Part shown: positions 8,606 through 17,463 of the stretch, in pieces
Layout of the letters: every line of letters begins with the position of its first letter
Position numbering within the stretch: the first letter of the stretch is position 1
Assembly (NCBI GenBank): GCA_017849575.1
Contig: JAFIGV010000015.1
Span: 248,001-312,000, forward strand
DNA: 64,000 nucleotides
Origin: Flavipsychrobacter sp.
GTDB lineage: Bacteria; Bacteroidota; Bacteroidia; Chitinophagales; Chitinophagaceae
Direction: 5' to 3'
Notes under the pieces: model-generated
Seen by the model: the letters and a program-made list of their open reading frames with translations, nothing else
Databases searched by the model: none
Told to the model about the DNA's origin: nothing
Made by a program: the position numbers and the translations under genes

Positions 8606-9775
8606 TTAGTCGTTTTTTTCTTGTTGCTGACGCGCAAAGTCCTTTAACTCGCGTTCAAACTTAACAGGCGTACTGGCATCGGCGGCGGCTTCGCCTTGTT
8701 CAATAAAAACCTTGCGATAGTTTGTGCTTTCTACTGCTCGATAATCGGAAGATTCAAACGCTGAACCTTCCGTCAGCTCATTGTTCGCAAGGCGATAGCG
8801 AAGGTCTATTTCAGCGGGATAGGAATGCAGCAGATCGGGATAATAACCAAGAGCTTTTGCCAGCCTTTCCCTTGCTATTCCCGCCCAGGGCGCATAATAG
8901 CTTTGGTAGTCTTCGATGTTTTTCGCTGTCAAGGGAATGTCGTCCAGCCATTGCCCTTTTTTCATGCTGTCATTGCGGATTTTTTTGATGACCTCATGTC
9001 CGGCAAGGCTGTATTCACCCAGGTAAAGCTGGGTCTTGTCGGCAGCCGCTTTGTAAAAAAGCGTGCGCCATTCCCTGATATGGGGCAGAAGAACCGACAG
9101 CCCCGGGACATAACCTAAATCTCTTTCAAGGGCGTTGTGTTCGGTGATGATGAAGTGAGGATGATAGTCAAGGTAATCCCGGACATCCTTCCATGCCATG
9201 GTATGGAAGGTATTTGGATACACTTCACCCCCGAAATGCTTTATAAGCGCTTTCCCGTCCAGCTCGATATTCATTAAGTCTTTGTTTTCGAGCAAAGCGC
9301 CGGAATGCTTGGTCAGGGAAATGAGGATGAAGGGCGACATAAGGTAATCGAAGAAATCAAGACATGCCTTTTCTGTCGCGTCAAAATCCACCAAAGAGAT
9401 TTTCATCATCGTTACCAAAAAGCAGTTAAAAACATTATGAAGGTTATCTTCGTTAATAACAGCTTTGCGTAAATCTTCCTTATAAGTAGCGCTTTTCTTG
9501 AGTGTCAGCCTTTCATTTTCGGGCAAGGCACCCAGGTATTTCTCACAGTCCTCAAGCGCACGATTCCTTGCAGCCCTAAAAACATCTTCAAAGGTTCCGC
9601 GTCCATCACGCTCACGGTCACGCGGCATCGTCGTGATAATATCCCGCATAAGCTGCAAGGTGATCTTTTCGGTGCCGAAAGAGCAAAGACAGATGACATA
9701 GGGCAGCAAAAAATTTTCCGCTAAACTTTCCGCGGAATAGTCACGAATGCTAAAAATTTTCGGCGTATTGCTCAT
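8606..9775 (-). CDS. Hypothetical protein, first gene of the mobilization operon
   Basis: I do not recognise this 389-aa protein. It is soluble and mostly helical. The N-terminal ~170 residues are rich in hydrophobic helices without a clear transmembrane pattern. The C-terminus ends in a charged Glu/Lys/Gln tail. No nuclease, ATPase or HTH motif is visible. It heads the leftward operon of coupling protein, membrane protein and relaxase, separated from the coupling protein by 62 bp. It is divergent from the gene at 9847, with only ~70 bp between starts. Position suggests an accessory role in DNA transfer. Confidence 0.75.
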   Translation of the reverse strand: MSNTPKIFSIRDYSAESLAENFLLPYVICLCSFGTEKITLQLMRDIITTMPRDRERDGRGTFEDVFRAARNRALEDCEKYLGALPENERLTLKKSATYKEDLRKAVINEDNLHNVFNCFLVTMMKISLVDFDATEKACLDFFDYLMSPFILISLTKHSGALLENKDLMNIELDGKALIKHFGGEVYPNTFHTMAWKDVRDYLDYHPHFIITEHNALERDLGYVPGLSVLLPHIREWRTLFYKAAADKTQLYLGEYSLAGHEVIKKIRNDSMKKGQWLDDIPLTAKNIEDYQSYYAPWAGIARERLAKALGYYPDLLHSYPAEIDLRYRLANNELTEGSAFESSDYRAVESTNYRKVFIEQGEAAADASTPVKFERELKDFARQQQEKND

Positions 9776-9846
9776 ATCTGACTATTATCCGCATTGCTGT
9801 TTTTCATATATTAGCATGACTTTTACCAACGTTCAACCCGCCTACA

Positions 9847-10404
9847 ATGGCAACACGGGAAGAATTAAACCTTGAAAGAATTTTTGAGAACGCGTCAAAA
9901 AATCTGGAGCGCAATCGCTGGCTGCTGGAACATGGAGAAAAACTAATACCGCTTCCACCTGGAACACCCCAGCCCCCGCCAGCGGAGGGCTATCGTAACA
10001 CTATGGTGGAAAGGACGAAAAGGGACATGGTCAGAGACCTAAGCCCTGCCATAGATGAAATTTCTAAGCTTCCCACAATGGAGGAAAAAGCCCGTGCTTG
10101 GGAAAAGGTTGACAGACTTGCTGAAGGGGCTGGCATGGCACAAGAGGAACTTTTAAAACGCATTGAAGTGCAGGCAAAAACAGAAATAAAGCAAGCAGTC
10201 TCTTCTCAGTCCCCAGCCATCGGAGCCGAAAGATCGAAATTCCTCACGCCAAAAATAACTGAACAAGACCGGGAAGCCTCGGTTTCAAGATTTACTAATA
10301 TCCTACAGCAAGAAAAGATCTTACAGTCTGACCATTTGGAAGAACCGGAAGAAAAACAACAAGAGCAAAAGCCGGAACAGGATTTGGAGCCGGAAAAAGA
10401 CTGA
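9847..10404 (+). CDS. Hypothetical charged protein with Glu/Gln-rich tail
   Basis: A 185-aa hydrophilic protein with a Pro-rich segment near residue 40 (PLPPGTPQPPP), predicted helical middle, and a low-complexity C-terminus of Glu, Lys, Gln and Pro. No domain is recognised. It is transcribed away from the mobilization operon and converges on the small acidic gene at 10408, with 3 bp between their ends. Accessory mobilization proteins often look like this, but there is no direct evidence of function. Confidence 0.65.
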   Translation: MATREELNLERIFENASKNLERNRWLLEHGEKLIPLPPGTPQPPPAEGYRNTMVERTKRDMVRDLSPAIDEISKLPTMEEKARAWEKVDRLAEGAGMAQEELLKRIEVQAKTEIKQAVSSQSPAIGAERSKFLTPKITEQDREASVSRFTNILQQEKILQSDHLEEPEEKQQEQKPEQDLEPEKD

Positions 10405-10407
10405 CGG

Positions 10408-10701
10408 TTATTCACGTTCAAGTTCTGGTTCCTTGTCGTCCTTGTCCAAGTCTTGTTTGCTGTGATCCTGATCGGCTGTAGGGGTAAGGTCATTCATCCG
10501 CAACATCACCTGTTCCCTTGCGTATTCCTGCGCCCCATTGATCATACCTTCGATATGCGGCGTTCTTTCTTTGACCTGGTCGAGGGCTTTGATGGTTTCC
10601 GGCAAGTGTTCTGCAAGCAAATATCCATCGTTGAAACCTTGCAGATATTGTTTGCCTTCTTCTGTAACGAGATAGTCGTTTTCCTGGTCGTTTGTACTCA
10701 T
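10408..10701 (-). CDS. Small acidic protein downstream of the HTH gene
   Basis: A 97-aa acidic protein of unknown function, with a highly charged C-terminus of Asp, Glu and Lys. It follows the HTH gene by 3 bp and is almost certainly co-transcribed with it. Similar small acidic proteins commonly accompany the excisionase-like HTH protein in Bacteroidota mobile elements. That is recalled from gene neighbourhoods rather than derived from a motif. Confidence 0.65.
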   Translation of the reverse strand: MSTNDQENDYLVTEEGKQYLQGFNDGYLLAEHLPETIKALDQVKERTPHIEGMINGAQEYAREQVMLRMNDLTPTADQDHSKQDLDKDDKEPELERE

Positions 10702-10704
10702 GGT

Positions 10705-10977
10705 CTAGAAGGTGTTTTTAGCGTGCTTATCAAGATAGGTGTAAATAGATTGACGGTCGTAAAGAATGACTCGTTTTTGCGGCTGGCTGAAACGTATCTT
10801 TCCCTCATCCCTTAGCTGTTGCAGTGTGGATTTAGCTTTTATGTTCAGCAGTTTCATGGCTTCCTTATCGTCTATCCATCTTTCCTGATAGCCGCCTGCG
10901 ATATGTTCCTTGAGGAAGGCAAGCGATTTTTCCAGCAGGGCGTAATAAGCGGGTTCTTCAATACATATGACTTGCAT
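10705..10977 (-). CDS. Excisionase-like helix-turn-helix protein (Bacteroidota type)
   Basis: 90-aa DNA-binding protein. The N-terminus (MQVICIEEPAYYALL) and the winged-helix region (KEAMKLLNIKAKSTLQQLRD, then EGKIRF-QPQKRVILYDR) match the HTH_17/MerR-like proteins carried by most Bacteroidota integrative elements. There they act as recombination directionality factors or regulators. It lies ~3 kb from the tyrosine integrase and heads a two-gene operon. It is one of the stronger signs that this element belongs to Bacteroidota. Confidence 0.88.
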   Translation of the reverse strand: MQVICIEEPAYYALLEKSLAFLKEHIAGGYQERWIDDKEAMKLLNIKAKSTLQQLRDEGKIRFSQPQKRVILYDRQSIYTYLDKHAKNTF

Positions 10978-11407
10978 AGGTTGGCAGGTGTTCTATCCGA
11001 CAAATATAGAAAACAAATAAAAAAATTGTGTATTTGGGGCGACCGCCTTCGGGTCGGGCTGCTGCATGGTGCGCTGTCGCTCCCGTGCTGCGCACCCGCC
11101 CGTTTGGGGCGGCATTCCGTATCCCTGTCGCACTCAGGATAACTTGTATTTCTTATCCAGCCTTTTGATACAGCAAAGATAGTCCACGGGCTTGCACGTT
11201 GGAAAAGGTCTGCGCTGCGTTATCACTCCGCTTGCAAGTTTTTGAAAAAAAATCTCCACCCTTCGGGTCGTATTTTTTATTCAAAAAACCTTGTCCACCG
11301 TCGCCCGTTCCCTTTTTGCGGCTTATCAATAGGCAAGAGAAAGGTTCTGACTGGAAATTAATTTATTGTTCAAATCCTATCTTTATATACCTGAAACCAA
11401 ACTTTGC
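10978..11407. other. 430-bp noncoding region with GC-rich segment
   Basis: No convincing gene. After an AT-rich promoter-like stretch (10980-11040) comes a GC-rich block (~11040-11140) containing CCTTCGGGTCGGGCTG and a CACTCAGG end. A second CCTTCGGGTCG copy lies near 11260. I recall very similar blocks in other Bacteroidota mobile elements near mobilization or replication genes, but cannot verify this here. It may hold an origin of transfer or replication, or simply the promoters of the two divergent genes. Confidence 0.4.
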
Positions 11408-12508
11408 ATGAGCAGCCCAAAAAGACAGCATTTTATACCAAGATCATACCTGAAGAACTTCGCCACGATTGATGGCGATAAAGAATTTGTAGATGCGATG
11501 AACCCTCAGACGAAGGAAATAAAAACGCATCTTAGTACAAAGGATATTTGCGTTGTGAAAAATCTCTACACTTTTCCGGACGTAGAAGGTGAGGATAAGT
11601 ACGCATTGGAGAAATTCTACGCTGCGAATGTTGATAGCGTTTATCCCGAGGTATATAAACTATTAGTAGACGAAAATGTCACGGAAATAAGCGAAGAACA
11701 ACGGGACAAAATACTGTCAACGGCCCTCAGTCTGTATTTCAGATCAGCCAGATTTCTTGACGCAAAAAATGAAGAACTTGACGAACTTATTAAAAACCTA
11801 AAATCTGCGGACATACCGGAAAACGAGGTTGTCAAATTTCAGTTTAAAGGCCGCCAGTACGAAGTCTTGCAAAAAGAACTTGACGCGCTCTCACAGGAGA
11901 TTCGCATCAATAACAAAAAGGACTTCCTGGCAGAGCATCTTCAGGACTGGCAAAACTTTGTAAAGCATAAAGAATATTCTCAGATCACAGTTCTGAAAGT
12001 TGAAGGCAATATTCCACTTATCACTTGCGACAACCCAGTTGATATTTACAACCCTTTCAGTGCTTTTGACGTTTTCGATCCACGGAATTCTATTCAACTT
12101 CCGCTGGATACAAAATACTACCTGTGGATTTCTCCCAATGATCCACAGTCGAAAAGGAATTGGATTTATAGAGGGGTGAGAAACAAATACTTCGCCTTAA
12201 CATCAAATTCTTCGTCAGAAAAAAATGCAGATGACTGGGTTATTGGCTCTGAAGGAACTTTACAAGTCCATGTCGAAGAACTGGCAAAGCATAATGAGGA
12301 AACGCCAGAAAATATTCAAGCTGTGGAAAATTCAAAACAGGCAGCTATTCAGATGGCAGAGCTATTAGCAATCGCTCAAAAGAAAGGCAGTCTAATAACA
12401 CCTGAAGTCTTAAGCAAAATAGAAGAAATGAAAGGTCATCCTGCGATAAAGGATGACGCACAATTTAAGATCTTAGTTGCTCAAATCGACAAGCTTTCAA
12501 AGCGATAA
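11408..12508 (+). CDS. DUF4238-domain protein
   Basis: 366-aa soluble protein. The start (KRQHFIPRSYLKNFA) is the hallmark of DUF4238: a conserved HFIP/HFVP near the N-terminus, then a Tyr/Leu-rich segment. A CDNPV motif follows mid-protein. ATG at 11408 is chosen because the motif begins four residues later; the longer frame from 11366 adds residues unlike the family. DUF4238 proteins are scattered on mobile elements and their function is not established, so a defence or toxin role would be speculative. The gene stands alone between noncoding stretches, with lower GC than the mobilization operon, and reads as cargo. Confidence 0.8.
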   Translation: MSSPKRQHFIPRSYLKNFATIDGDKEFVDAMNPQTKEIKTHLSTKDICVVKNLYTFPDVEGEDKYALEKFYAANVDSVYPEVYKLLVDENVTEISEEQRDKILSTALSLYFRSARFLDAKNEELDELIKNLKSADIPENEVVKFQFKGRQYEVLQKELDALSQEIRINNKKDFLAEHLQDWQNFVKHKEYSQITVLKVEGNIPLITCDNPVDIYNPFSAFDVFDPRNSIQLPLDTKYYLWISPNDPQSKRNWIYRGVRNKYFALTSNSSSEKNADDWVIGSEGTLQVHVEELAKHNEETPENIQAVENSKQAAIQMAELLAIAQKKGSLITPEVLSKIEEMKGHPAIKDDAQFKILVAQIDKLSKR

Positions 12509-12848
12509 AGGGATATTAACTAATTTCTTGTCACACTAAACGCATCGGCTTCCTCTTTGAGATACCGTTTGCAGTCGTACCGCTTCGTGTTGTTTACTGA
12601 TCGAAACATAACTGTGACTAAGGAGATTATGAGCCTGCCAACGCGCAGTGCGCCCGCATTTTTGCGCAAGCATCCACTTAATTTCTCGTTGCTTGGTTCT
12701 GAAATTTCCTACATTTCTATCCAGTGAGATAAACAGCAAACACTCAATATTTTTACTGGTGTAAAGATATTGAGTACTGTTTTATAATCATCGCCTTTAC
12801 GAGGATAAATCACCTCATCGGGCTTACGTCCAATGATTAAAAGAATCT
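12509..12848. other. 340-bp stretch without a supported gene
   Basis: No frame here has a credible start and protein-like composition. A minus-strand frame at 12536-12739 is short, Arg/Gln-rich and lacks a start signal. Another minus-strand frame just left of 12849 is open for ~40 codons without an ATG and may be the decayed end of an older gene. No strong terminator hairpin was seen. Confidence 0.4.
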
Positions 12849-13133
12849 TTACCGCGGACGCGGTTGGACTTTTACTCTCCCTTTGTTAATAAGATTGGTT
12901 ACATCGGCACGGAAAAATTTTGATGCAGAAAGAGGTATCGCTACAATCGTATCTGTCTTTGGATGATTCCAATCTGTAGTGCTTGTACTATCAATAACCG
13001 TGTAGACATAGCCGTAATTTTCTACCGCTTTGTTTTCCACCCTTGTAATGCTTCGTAGATACATATCTTCAGAAATGCAGATAGCAGTTCCACCAAGGAC
13101 GGCAATCGTAAAGTGAAGAAGTGGTCTTTCCAT
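12849..13133 (-). CDS. Small hypothetical protein with N-terminal hydrophobic segment
   Basis: 94-aa protein. Residues ~5-20 are hydrophobic (HFTIAVLGGTAICISED), suggesting a short membrane anchor or weak signal peptide, followed by a polar, probably secreted or periplasmic domain. No family is recognised. The start is well supported by a strong Shine-Dalgarno match, AAAGGAG, seven bases upstream of the ATG, which is unusual for Bacteroidota. It is divergent from the membrane protein at 13214, with an AT-rich 80-bp promoter region between them. Confidence 0.6.
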   Translation of the reverse strand: MERPLLHFTIAVLGGTAICISEDMYLRSITRVENKAVENYGYVYTVIDSTSTTDWNHPKTDTIVAIPLSASKFFRADVTNLINKGRVKVQPRPR

Positions 13134-13213
13134 GGGGTATCTCCTTTATTAACGAGATTACCAATTTGTTTATGATATGACAATAAAATTTATTTTTACA
13201 TAAAATACAAACT

Positions 13214-14191
13214 ATGGCTTTGTTTTCAGCTAATTCTAAGTCCGAGCGACGGGCAAAAAGAAAAAAAAGGCTTTATAAAAGGGATGTCATTTTTACGGAA
13301 TATTTGAACAATTCTCTTACATATTATTCGCTTTTCGCTGTTGTCTTGATTCAAATAAGCTTGCTCCACTTTTCGCCCTCACCACCAGATCTCGACGCTT
13401 GGGGGCATATTAAGTTGTTGATCCCCATTTTGACACCTATAGCTGGGTTACTGTTTTTCTTGGTTTCAAAATTCTTTCTGTACCTGGCGATAAAGGAGGA
13501 AATCGCTAATACGGGTGCAAATCTTAAAGTGCCTGAAAATGCTTTTCTACGAAAAGGTTTAGATAAGAGACTTGGTTTATACCCAGACAGCGGACGCCGC
13601 TATACATGGGTACAGAATGAAGATGCAGAAAAAATAATTCAATTACATAGGGAAGCATATGAAGGGACCGCCTATGGAGACAGCATAAGTCTTATTCACA
13701 AAAATATTAAAAGCCTTATCAGCTTACAATCCAACTGTATTTTAGCAATTCCCCACCCCGATAATAATGGCGAGTTTATTGGTTATACGCATGCTTTTCC
13801 CGTCACTTTTTACACGTGGTACAAATACAAAAATGCAGAGATCGGGGATGCTGATTTCGGCAGTAGATACGTTGCGAAACGCAGTGACCAGCAAGTGGAA
13901 AACAAACCTTTCGCTATTGTTATCGTAAGCTTGGTATTGCCACAGAAAAATTGGAAAACGGCACTAGAAAATGAAGAAAAATTAGAAATTGGCGATCATC
14001 TTACTGGCGCTCTCGCTTTTCATTTAAAAGAAATTTGTCAAAGTCAATTTGCAGGGGTGTCGACTGTTCCGGTCATTTTTCAAACCATGAACAACCATAT
14101 CTTAAAGTTCATAAAACCATACAAGACAAATAATACTGAATTTGCGAAAGATGCAGGACAAATTGTTTGTTTTGAACTGCAAACTCTTTAA
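13214..14191 (+). CDS. Two-pass inner-membrane protein with large cytosolic domain
   Basis: 325-aa protein with a very basic N-terminus (SKSERRAKRKKR) and two transmembrane segments at ~37-52 and ~66-92. A ~230-residue cytosolic domain follows, with a beta-alpha pattern (CILAIPHPDNNGEFIGYTHA) that vaguely recalls an acetyltransferase. No catalytic motif is secure. The basic start indicates an N-in topology with the domain inside the cell. It stands alone upstream of the convergent integrase. Membrane-anchored effectors with this layout occur in defence systems, but nothing else here supports that reading. Confidence 0.7.
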   Translation: MALFSANSKSERRAKRKKRLYKRDVIFTEYLNNSLTYYSLFAVVLIQISLLHFSPSPPDLDAWGHIKLLIPILTPIAGLLFFLVSKFFLYLAIKEEIANTGANLKVPENAFLRKGLDKRLGLYPDSGRRYTWVQNEDAEKIIQLHREAYEGTAYGDSISLIHKNIKSLISLQSNCILAIPHPDNNGEFIGYTHAFPVTFYTWYKYKNAEIGDADFGSRYVAKRSDQQVENKPFAIVIVSLVLPQKNWKTALENEEKLEIGDHLTGALAFHLKEICQSQFAGVSTVPVIFQTMNNHILKFIKPYKTNNTEFAKDAGQIVCFELQTL

Positions 14192-14223
14192 AAATCCATG
14201 CCCCGCTAACGAATTCCAAATTC

Positions 14224-15432
14224 TCATTTCTTGATCACCTTATCCAAAGCATCATCCACATCACTGTGAATGAAGTTTGCCTGATAACCTATAGTCGTTT
14301 TTATGTCTGTATGCCTGTAAAGTTTTTGGAGTATCTGAATGGGTATTCTGTCGCCGGAGATCGTCGCGAAGGTGTGGCGGGCAATGTGCATGGTCAGGGG
14401 CTTTTTAATCTTTGCCGCTTTGCGGACATCGTCTTTCAAAAAACGGTCGAGCGCATTGATGCGAGAAGATATAATCCTTTCCATCTGGAAACGGTCTTCA
14501 ATACCGACCTTTCTTAGCTCAGGAAAAATAAGGTCGCTTTCCTCGTCCCGCAGGACTTCGTACTTTTTAAGAATAGCCATGACTTCGTCAGGCACTTTCA
14601 GGCTGTCGCCTTTCTTGTTTTTACCCATCGTATAATACATGCGACCGTCCTGAAAATCCGACCATTTCAGTCGCAGAACATCGGAAGCCCGCATACCCGC
14701 GAAATAGAAGGAAAGCAGCCAGAGATTACGCGCATGATCGGCTTCAGGTCTTTCTATTTCTGCCGCCTCGATGTTGGCGACATCGTCCCGCGTCAACCCC
14801 GCTTTCTTGCTGTCAGGGAACTTGATTTGCAGCTTTCCCTTACCGAATGGATAGTATTTCTGCTCACATGCGCCCTCAGCAATAGCCTGGCTAAAGATAG
14901 AGCGCACCGTTACCCAGTTATTGACTGCCGTTCTTTCCGATACACCGCGCTTTGCAATCAGGTGGGCTTTAAAACGCTTTAGAACTGTCTGCGTCAGGTC
15001 GGCAAAAGAAAGGTCGCTGCCTAGAAATTCTTTCAAGTGTTTGACGTTGGATTTCTCGCTGTTCCAGCGATTATATTTTCCATCGTCTTTGAGCCGTTGG
15101 ATATAAAGATCGGCTTGCTTGAAAACCGTATCGCCTGCTTTCGGTTTGATTTTCTGCCGGACGGCCTTTGCGGAAACTACGGGCTTCAACGTTTCCACTT
15201 CCAACGACTTTTCCGTTGCTTCTGAAAGTTTCTTGATAAGGTAGTTATTCAACCGCGATGAATTGGGATAAGACTTGCGAACGCGCTGGTTTTCCTTGTC
15301 CCAATCCTTTTCAAGAATGCTGTATTCAAGATAGATATAAGAGGTCTTGCGGTCTTTCGTTATACGTATGGCAAGCGGTGAAGTCCCGTCTTGCTTGATC
15401 TCCTTGCGGAGAACAACCTTAATACTGGCCAT
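14224..15432 (-). CDS. Bacteroidota-type tyrosine integrase
   Basis: 402-aa recombinase that would insert and excise the mobilizable element. It has an N-terminal arm domain of the Bacteroidota type (KVVLRKEIKQDGTSPLAIRI, residues 4-23), a SAM-like core-binding domain (~100-195) and a catalytic domain. The latter shows GMRASDVLRLKW (Arg I), the H-x-x-R box HIARHTFAT, and HTDIKTTIGYQ with the nucleophilic Tyr. Length is standard and the frame intact. A partial tRNA-Leu 3' end begins ~140 bp upstream of the start, the expected attachment region for such enzymes. Confidence 0.94.
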   Translation of the reverse strand: MASIKVVLRKEIKQDGTSPLAIRITKDRKTSYIYLEYSILEKDWDKENQRVRKSYPNSSRLNNYLIKKLSEATEKSLEVETLKPVVSAKAVRQKIKPKAGDTVFKQADLYIQRLKDDGKYNRWNSEKSNVKHLKEFLGSDLSFADLTQTVLKRFKAHLIAKRGVSERTAVNNWVTVRSIFSQAIAEGACEQKYYPFGKGKLQIKFPDSKKAGLTRDDVANIEAAEIERPEADHARNLWLLSFYFAGMRASDVLRLKWSDFQDGRMYYTMGKNKKGDSLKVPDEVMAILKKYEVLRDEESDLIFPELRKVGIEDRFQMERIISSRINALDRFLKDDVRKAAKIKKPLTMHIARHTFATISGDRIPIQILQKLYRHTDIKTTIGYQANFIHSDVDDALDKVIKK

Positions 15433-15542
15433 TGTTGTAGGGATTTTTTACTACAACAATACTACAACATTCTGCGGTTTTTCCTGTATTCAGGACGATT
15501 TAATCTTTTGTAAAATGCCGTAAATAAAGGCTTTCAGTATTT

Positions 15543-17135
15543 TTAAGACTGTGTGAATAGCATACGCGCAAGGCTCAAAATCTGGTTTTCGCAAGGGAGT
15601 GCAGGTTCGATTCCTGTTCTGGGCACTAAACGGGACAAGTTGTTTTTATTACGACTTGTCCCGTTTTTCTTTCCCTCTAATTCGTTGATAATGTTAAACA
15701 TATAAAGAGCGGCTTCGTTTACGCGAGCGGTTCGAAGTGCAATTCCGTCAAAAGTCATTTTTTCGGGATACATCGAACCGATAATGTCGCGTTTCTCCGC
15801 TATCCCGCCATTTTCATAAAGAACGTCCAGCTTGGAAAGGTTATCTATTGCGGTGTATAGTAGCTTATCAATACTATCATTGTTACTGGTGAATTGGCTT
15901 AGTTTAGCCTCCAGCATTGCTATTTTCTTTTCATACTCCGTTTTCATGGTCTTATAGTCAGCCGGGTCAATATCCCCCGACAATAGTAATTCCCTTGCCT
16001 TTGTCAGCCGGTTTTGCTGCTCGGTGAGCTGTTGCAGTACCTGCCTTTTGTCGTCCTGCAATGCCCTTGTTTTGTCCTTAAACGCTTCGGATACGACTTT
16101 ACTAATAACACCTATTGCCTCCGGCGTTGGGACAAATTTTCTCAGTTCATCAACAAATATACCGTTGACAAATTCCGCTCTGTAACGCGAAGAGCAACCC
16201 TCAAAACAGTGATAGTAAGAATAATACTGGCTTCGCCCTTTAGATACGCTGCCGGTCAAAATTTTGCCGCATAAAGGACAAATGAGAAAGCCGCGTAATG
16301 GTAAGGTTTCACCTGTTACGATTTTAGGGCGGAAATGGCGGGTACGTCCTTCCAGTACTTCTTGCGCCTGATAGAACAGGGCTTCCGAAATTAAAGGCTC
16401 ATGCCTTCCGTCCACGAATGTCGCCTCCTCGTCCTTGTACTTAGGTATAATTATCTTCCCGCAATACACAGGGTTACGCAACGCCACAAAGAAATTACTT
16501 CTTGCGCACCTTATGCCCTTTTGCTGCGCCACTTTAAAAATCTGTTGGGTGTTGAATGTACCGGCAGCTATTTCCGTAAATGCCCAACGCATAATACTTG
16601 CTTCCGGTTCCTCCGGCGCAATGTATTTAACCCCGTTTTCTGTAATCTTATTTACATATCCTACAGGTGCAACGCCCATATAGCGACCTTCCTTTCTTGC
16701 ACGGCGCATCCCGTGAAAAGTATTTAACGCCCGGCGGTCGTTTTCTACTTCGGGAGCGGCAAGGTAAAACGCAAGCATCATTTTGTTTTCGGGTATTGAT
16801 AAATCAAGCGGCTGCTCAACGGCTTGCGGCTCCACGCCATATTTGCGCAGTATGTTTATCATTTGATAAGCGTCCCCTGCGTTCCGGCTAAACCTGTCCC
16901 AACGAGTAAACAAAACAAAGTCTGCCTTACCCCTGTTCTTTTTCAATTCGGCAAGCAGCTTTTTCCATTCAGGACGGTTAAATGTTTTTGCCGAAAAATC
17001 CTCGCGTATAACGCGCAATACTTTTATACCGTTCAGGGTACAATACTTCACTAACAACTCCTCCTGATTTTGCGGGGAGTATCCTTTTGTCTGTTCGTCC
17101 GTACTTACGCGGACATATAGGTACGCTGTTTTCAT
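15543..17135 (-). CDS. Large serine recombinase (prophage integrase)
   Basis: 530-aa recombinase. The resolvase-type catalytic domain is at ~1-150 with nucleophile Ser in YVRVSTDEQ. A recombinase domain (~160-270), a zinc ribbon with paired Cys (LICPLCGKIL, then a later CFEGC) and a coiled coil (~345-400) follow. It would integrate and excise the prophage. The C-terminal ~40 residues, including LVPRTGIEPALPCENQ, are the antisense translation of the tRNA-Leu 3' half and its terminator. The native protein therefore probably ended near residue 490, and the present tail results from recombination at the tRNA. It is separated from the late operon by a terminator and co-oriented with the small gene at 17147. 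Confidence 0.92.
   Translation of the reverse strand: MKTAYLYVRVSTDEQTKGYSPQNQEELLVKYCTLNGIKVLRVIREDFSAKTFNRPEWKKLLAELKKNRGKADFVLFTRWDRFSRNAGDAYQMINILRKYGVEPQAVEQPLDLSIPENKMMLAFYLAAPEVENDRRALNTFHGMRRARKEGRYMGVAPVGYVNKITENGVKYIAPEEPEASIMRWAFTEIAAGTFNTQQIFKVAQQKGIRCARSNFFVALRNPVYCGKIIIPKYKDEEATFVDGRHEPLISEALFYQAQEVLEGRTRHFRPKIVTGETLPLRGFLICPLCGKILTGSVSKGRSQYYSYYHCFEGCSSRYRAEFVNGIFVDELRKFVPTPEAIGVISKVVSEAFKDKTRALQDDKRQVLQQLTEQQNRLTKARELLLSGDIDPADYKTMKTEYEKKIAMLEAKLSQFTSNNDSIDKLLYTAIDNLSKLDVLYENGGIAEKRDIIGSMYPEKMTFDGIALRTARVNEAALYMFNIINELEGKKNGTSRNKNNLSRLVPRTGIEPALPCENQILSLARMLFTQS
15570..15627 (+). other. Partial tRNA-Leu (CAA-like) 3' half; attachment-site candidate
   Basis: The plus strand carries an anticodon-loop-like CTCAAAA, a long variable arm (TTTTCGCAAGGGAG), a complete T-arm (GCAGG, loop TTCGATT, CCTGT), the acceptor 3' side TCTGGGC and discriminator A. 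CTA follows rather than CCA. The matching 5' acceptor GCCCAGA and a proper D-arm are missing upstream, and the anticodon stem has a mismatch. It is therefore a duplicated tRNA 3' end rather than a working gene. It lies between the tyrosine integrase and the serine recombinase. It most likely marks the right att of the mobilizable element, and possibly also a junction used by the prophage. Confidence 0.7.
15628..15668 (+). terminator. Strong terminator hairpin after the tRNA-Leu remnant
   Basis: AAACGGGACAAGT (15628-15640) pairs perfectly over 13 bp with ACTTGTCCCGTTT (15654-15666), with a 13-base AT-rich loop and a T-run. It begins two bases after the tRNA discriminator, so it resembles the natural tRNA-Leu terminator. 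It lies inside the last ~40 codons of the serine recombinase frame, which suggests that tail is not native recombinase sequence. Confidence 0.75.
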
Positions 17136-17146
17136 AAATACACTAT

Positions 17147-17353
17147 TTAATTTTTAGAAATTTCTTGAAACTCGCTGCCAGACTCGCTTCTAAGGCACTG
17201 CGCTACAGCAATGGTAGCTAATCGTCGGGCAAATTCCAAGATAAGACCCGCCTGATGCGGCGTTATTTCCCTGCCATGTTTCTTATAAATCTTCAATACG
17301 TCATCCGGTGTCGTTTTTCCCGTTTCCTTTGTTCCGTTCTTCTCAAATTCCAT
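17147..17353 (-). CDS. Small recombinase-associated protein
   Basis: 68-aa protein that reads almost entirely as two helices (HGREITPHQAGLILEFARRL). I recall similar 60-80-aa proteins, with a conserved ILEF-LA pattern and an alternative stop near a Glu-rich tail, immediately upstream of serine or tyrosine recombinases in Bacteroidota elements. Function is unknown; a regulator of recombination is one possibility. It ends 11 bp before the recombinase start and is surely co-transcribed with it. Confidence 0.65.
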   Translation of the reverse strand: MEFEKNGTKETGKTTPDDVLKIYKKHGREITPHQAGLILEFARRLATIAVAQCLRSESGSEFQEISKN

Positions 17354-17436
17354 TGCACAAACCCTTTATTGCGGGTACAACTAATCTATCGTTTGGGGCT
17401 TACGTGTTTTATACGTGTTATGTCCATAAGCGCAAT

Positions 17437-17463
17437 AAAAAAGCCGGTACTATTGACCGGCTT
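17437..17463 (-). terminator. Rho-independent terminator of the late operon
   Basis: On the minus strand AAGCCGGT pairs with ACCGGCTT around a 7-base loop, followed by TTTT. It overlaps the last codons of the endolysin gene. It separates the late operon from the recombinase cassette. Confidence 0.8.

Noticed and set aside
12536-12739. 67-aa minus-strand frame after the DUF4238 gene
   Set aside because: No start signal, unusual composition, no neighbour support.
15541-15628. Intact tRNA-Leu gene
   Set aside because: The 5' acceptor strand and D-arm are missing and the anticodon stem has a mismatch; only the 3' half is present.
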